A stretch of 9,512 nt of DNA from Clostridiales bacterium (GTDB lineage Bacteria; Bacillota; Clostridia; Lachnospirales; Lachnospiraceae), in assembly GCA_015655565.1 (NCBI GenBank), contig JAATEU010000335.1, forward strand, positions 1-9,512, read 5' to 3'. A model generated the notes under the pieces. That model searched no databases. It had not been told where the DNA came from and saw only the letters and a list, made by a program, of their open reading frames with translations. The translations under genes were made by a program, and so were the position numbers. Positions 7,170 to 9,512 of the stretch are shown one piece after another (positions within the stretch are counted from its first letter, which is position 1; the number at the start of each line of letters is the position of its first letter).

Positions 7170-7185
7170 AATAAGATTGCTTATT
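7170..7185 (-). repeat. Short A/T hairpin at the adaptor stop codon
   Basis: AATAAG (7170-7175) and CTTATT (7180-7185) form a 6-bp stem with a four-base loop that includes the adaptor stop codon. It has only one GC pair and is probably minor. Confidence 0.25.
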
Positions 7186-8674
7186 TTAAAGATTTCTTAA
7201 GATTAATACGCATTCCCTCCCTGGCATTTATATCCGGAGCTGACAAAAATGTCTCTCCCTCTTCCAATCCGTCTTTTATTTCTACAAACTCTTCATTTTG
7301 TATTCCTTTCTCTACATTCCTTATGACCGTCTTTTCACCGTCGACAACAAACAGACAATCTTTCTCCTTATATTCAAATACAGAACTTAGCGGTACCAAT
7401 ACAGCATCCTTACTTTCTTCAATAATTACCCTTATATCAACTTCATATCCATGTTTTAGCTGATTTAGCTGTTCCGATGGTTCAATTGTAATTGTAACCC
7501 TTTTCTGATTGACTCCCAGGGAGGAAGTTACAGCTACTGCACTAGGTGCTATAGCAGCGACTTTCCCGGTAATTTCCTTCTTTTCCTGTGATCTGTCGGT
7601 TATTTTAACCGGATCTCCAAGCTTAACATTAACAGCATCGTCTGCTAAGATATTTGCTTCAATTTCAATATTATCTGCCTTTCCTATTACATATGCTATA
7701 GTACCAGGTCTTCCGGCGGTATTTTCCTCAACATTATTTTCCATGATTATTCCGCCAGCAGGAGCTTTTATTTCCAGTTTTTCCATACTGTTCAATATAC
7801 TTTTCCGGCTTAATTTTACTTGCTCTAACTGTGCCTTGTAAACCGTCTCACTATTTTCTGAGGTATTGGCTTTTAATTGCTTCAAATCAAGCCGCGCAGT
7901 TTTCATTAAGGCCTCTGCAGTTTTCAATTCCCGCTCCCTTTGCCCTGATTCTAATTGTGCCCCATGGACTGCATTGATGATTTCTGATGTATTTTCTTTT
8001 ATTTGTTTTAAATCAAGTTGCGCAGTTTTCATTAAGGCCTCCGCAGTTTTCAATTCCTGCTCCTTTTGCTCTAATTCCTGGCTGCTTATCGCTCCTGTTT
8101 CTTCCAGTATCTGCGCATCCTCAAATTCTTTCAAGGCTGACCTGTAAGTATCCTTTGCCTGATCAACTGCAATTGTTGCTTTTCCTATGTTGGTTTCATA
8201 ATTTTCACTACTTATCTCTACTAATTCTTCCAGTACCTGTACCTCTTTGTATTCTTTCAGTGCAAGATGATAGGCAGCCTCTGCCTGATTCGCCGCAATT
8301 GTTGCCTTTTCTACGTTAGTTGCATAATTTTTCACCTCACTTCCCTCGAATGCAGCCTGTATTTCTTTCATTTTCTCATCTAAATTTTTAAGCTGGATTT
8401 CAAGTTCCTCATTCTCCATTACCAGCAGTTTATCTCCCTTTTTCACCTGTTGACCTACATCAGCAGTTACACTTTGTATCAAACCGTCTCCCTCAATGCT
8501 TACATTAACCAAATTCTTATATTTAACAGTTCCAATATCTTCTACGTATTTTTGTATATCATCTTTTCCTGCTTTAACTACGTCAACAGTTTCTCCCTGA
8601 TTCATATAAACTATCATTGCTGCGGAAGATAATAATACAATTCCAATCATAAAAAACCAAACTTTTTTCTTCAT
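7181..8674 (-). CDS. HlyD/MacA-type efflux adaptor with duplicated coiled-coil hairpin
   Basis: This 497-residue membrane-fusion (periplasmic adaptor-type) protein would work with an ABC permease and ATPase in export. In a Gram-positive cell it should be anchored in the membrane and project outward. Residues 2-24 form one N-terminal anchor helix with a KKK start. The first half of the lipoyl-like domain is near 57-95 (VTADVGQQVKKGDKLLVMEN) and the second near 299-330 (KLEIKAPAGGII). Between them is a long helical hairpin (about 96-298), and beta-barrel and membrane-proximal domains follow (335-497). The hairpin holds two 42-residue tandem repeats: A1/A2 at 115-156/157-198 and B1/B2 at 207-248/249-290. 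The tip is near GAISSQELEQ (194-203). ATG at 8674 is chosen because AGGAGG lies just upstream; an ATG at 8692 would include that site. The permease stop is 20 nt upstream, so they form one operon. The cargo is unknown. Confidence 0.88.
   Translation of the reverse strand: MKKKVWFFMIGIVLLSSAAMIVYMNQGETVDVVKAGKDDIQKYVEDIGTVKYKNLVNVSIEGDGLIQSVTADVGQQVKKGDKLLVMENEELEIQLKNLDEKMKEIQAAFEGSEVKNYATNVEKATIAANQAEAAYHLALKEYKEVQVLEELVEISSENYETNIGKATIAVDQAKDTYRSALKEFEDAQILEETGAISSQELEQKEQELKTAEALMKTAQLDLKQIKENTSEIINAVHGAQLESGQRERELKTAEALMKTARLDLKQLKANTSENSETVYKAQLEQVKLSRKSILNSMEKLEIKAPAGGIIMENNVEENTAGRPGTIAYVIGKADNIEIEANILADDAVNVKLGDPVKITDRSQEKKEITGKVAAIAPSAVAVTSSLGVNQKRVTITIEPSEQLNQLKHGYEVDIRVIIEESKDAVLVPLSSVFEYKEKDCLFVVDGEKTVIRNVEKGIQNEEFVEIKDGLEEGETFLSAPDINAREGMRINLKKSLK
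7805..8056 (-). repeat. 126-bp tandem duplication B in the adaptor gene
   Basis: Two copies, 7805-7930 and 7931-8056, repeat with an exact 126-bp period. The best-kept part, extending slightly past the unit border, is 7855-7944 against 7981-8070, with 12 mismatches in 90 bases by hand count. It encodes ELKTAEALMKTA-x-LDLKQ twice (residues 207-248 and 249-290), in the arm returning from the hairpin tip. Confidence 0.85.
8081..8332 (-). repeat. 126-bp tandem duplication A in the adaptor gene
   Basis: Two copies, 8081-8206 and 8207-8332, have the same 126-bp period as duplication B. Over 8101-8200 against 8227-8326 about 30 of 100 bases differ by hand count. Each copy encodes N-Y-x-T-N-x-x-K-A-T-I-A, then Q-A, Y, A-L-K-E, L-E-E and I-S-S (residues 115-156 and 157-198), in the arm leading to the tip. 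Confidence 0.8.
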
Positions 8675-8680
8675 GCTTCG

Positions 8681-8687
8681 TCCTCCT
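8681..8687 (-). promoter_or_regulatory. Ribosome binding site deciding the adaptor start
   Basis: TCCTCCT on the plus strand reads AGGAGGA on the minus strand, six to seven bases before ATG at 8674. It overlaps the alternative longer frame and lies in the 20-base gap after the permease stop. Confidence 0.85.
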
Positions 8688-8694
8688 ATCATTA

Positions 8695-9512
8695 CTACTC
8701 TGCACTTTTTAATGATTCAACCATATTAATGGATTTGATTTTCTTACTTAATAAAAAATTAGCCATTAAAGTAAAAGCACCAATTAATATTACGGCATAG
8801 ATATAACTTGAAAAATCAATGATTGCGTTAAAATGTATATTATCATTTTCCTGTACCGCAAACATAGCATAGATAAGAAATCTACCCAAAGGAATACCGA
8901 CTAACGAACCAAAAACACCGATAAAGAAATTTTCACTGAAAATAAGGTTTTTAAGTTCCCTATCTGTAAATCCAAGTACCGCAAGCGTTGCGATTTCTCT
9001 TCTTCTCTCAAAAATATTGATATTTGTTATGTTATAAATAACTGCAAATGCTAATATGCCGGCGCCTAATATCATAAAAACATAAATAGAACCTGTAGAT
9101 TCCATCATTTTATTGGTGTTTGCTATTATTTCGGCTTTTGACTGAATGGTCCCTATTTCCATAATATCCTTTAATTTCTCAATTACATCACTTTCATATT
9201 TTACATCCGTAAGTTTTATATGAGCAGCGTTCATCACAACTCCCTCTTTAATTAAATAATTCAGATAATTAGTACTGCTTATTGCACTTTGGCCGATAAT
9301 TTGCGATACGGTTCCCATTACCATCACTTTTTTCTTATCCTTATCCTCGTTCTTTCCTGGATAAAAGGATCTTAAAAATACCGTATCTCCTACCTTGACC
9401 CCTAATGTATCCATCAATTTCTTAGGAAGTAAAATTCCGTCATCCGGTATTTTAATGGTATTATCATCTTCATCTAAAATACCATATAATTTAGAATTAC
9501 CAGGCAATGCTA
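8695..9512 (-). CDS. FtsX/MacB-type ABC transporter permease, C-terminal part
   Basis: The frame is open to the right edge, so only the C-terminal 272 or so residues of a larger permease are seen. An apparent TTG start at 9507 is internal. Numbering from that TTG codon, an extracellular part (about 1-138), including PDDGILLPKKLMDTLGVKVGDTV, leads into a C-terminal FtsX domain with helices near 140-165, 190-217 and 232-254. Between the first two is the cytoplasmic coupling stretch NINIFERRREIATLAVLGF, highly typical of FtsX-family permeases, which contacts the ATPase. Such permeases often couple ATP hydrolysis to movement of an adaptor rather than carrying cargo through themselves. The adaptor gene follows 20 nt after its stop and surely belongs to the same operon. 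The ATPase gene and the operon promoter must lie beyond the edge. The cargo is unknown. Confidence 0.88.
   Translation of the reverse strand, partial: ALPGNSKLYGILDEDDNTIKIPDDGILLPKKLMDTLGVKVGDTVFLRSFYPGKNEDKDKKKVMVMGTVSQIIGQSAISSTNYLNYLIKEGVVMNAAHIKLTDVKYESDVIEKLKDIMEIGTIQSKAEIIANTNKMMESTGSIYVFMILGAGILAFAVIYNITNINIFERRREIATLAVLGFTDRELKNLIFSENFFIGVFGSLVGIPLGRFLIYAMFAVQENDNIHFNAIIDFSSYIYAVILIGAFTLMANFLLSKKIKSINMVESLKSAE

Noticed and set aside
7092..8319. Several plus-strand open frames of 93-123 codons
   Set aside because: They lie opposite the adaptor gene, have Ser/Phe/Leu-rich composition typical of shadow frames, and repeat only because the adaptor is duplicated.

Overview
The window looks like chromosome from an AT-rich, low-GC Gram-positive anaerobe of the Clostridia, most like a spore-forming member of the Lachnospiraceae. 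The evidence is A/T-rich codon use, strong AGGAGG-type ribosome binding sites, and the order tepA - ylzJ - ftsK/spoIIIE, a linkage familiar from endospore-forming Firmicutes. The genus cannot be fixed from the sequence alone.

Layout, plus strand first. Positions 1-326 hold the C-terminal end of a gene entering from the left, read as sn-glycerol-1-phosphate dehydrogenase (AraM family). A 186-bp gap follows. Then come a ClpP-like serine protease (TepA, 513-1226) and a small YlzJ-like protein (1226-1483), coupled through a one-base overlap. A weak terminator-like hairpin and a clear sigma-A type promoter separate this pair from the large DNA translocase gene ftsK/spoIIIE (1685-4468). After an 88-bp gap with two perfect inverted repeats come two consecutive RimK-like ATP-grasp ligase genes (4557-5453 and 5530-6399). 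Together these two form the least understood module of the window.

The minus strand holds the right side. A Gph-like HAD phosphatase (7034-6387) converges on the second ATP-grasp gene and overlaps its end by 13 bp. Upstream of it, across a 146-bp gap with two strong inverted repeats, is an export module: a membrane-anchored HlyD/MacA-type adaptor (8674-7181), preceded 20 nt upstream by the C-terminal part of an FtsX/MacB-type ABC permease (9512-8695) that runs off the right edge. The cognate ATPase is expected beyond the edge but is not seen.

The most striking structure is inside the adaptor gene. Its coiled-coil hairpin contains two separate tandem duplications, each with a period of exactly 126 bp (42 residues, six heptads). 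One lies in the arm going to the tip and one in the returning arm, so both arms were lengthened by the same amount. The B copies are much more alike (about 87% over 90 bp, counted by hand) than the A copies (about 70%), so the two duplications seem to differ in age. No tRNA, rRNA, CRISPR array, insertion sequence or phage gene was recognised, and no gap between genes exceeds about 200 bp.
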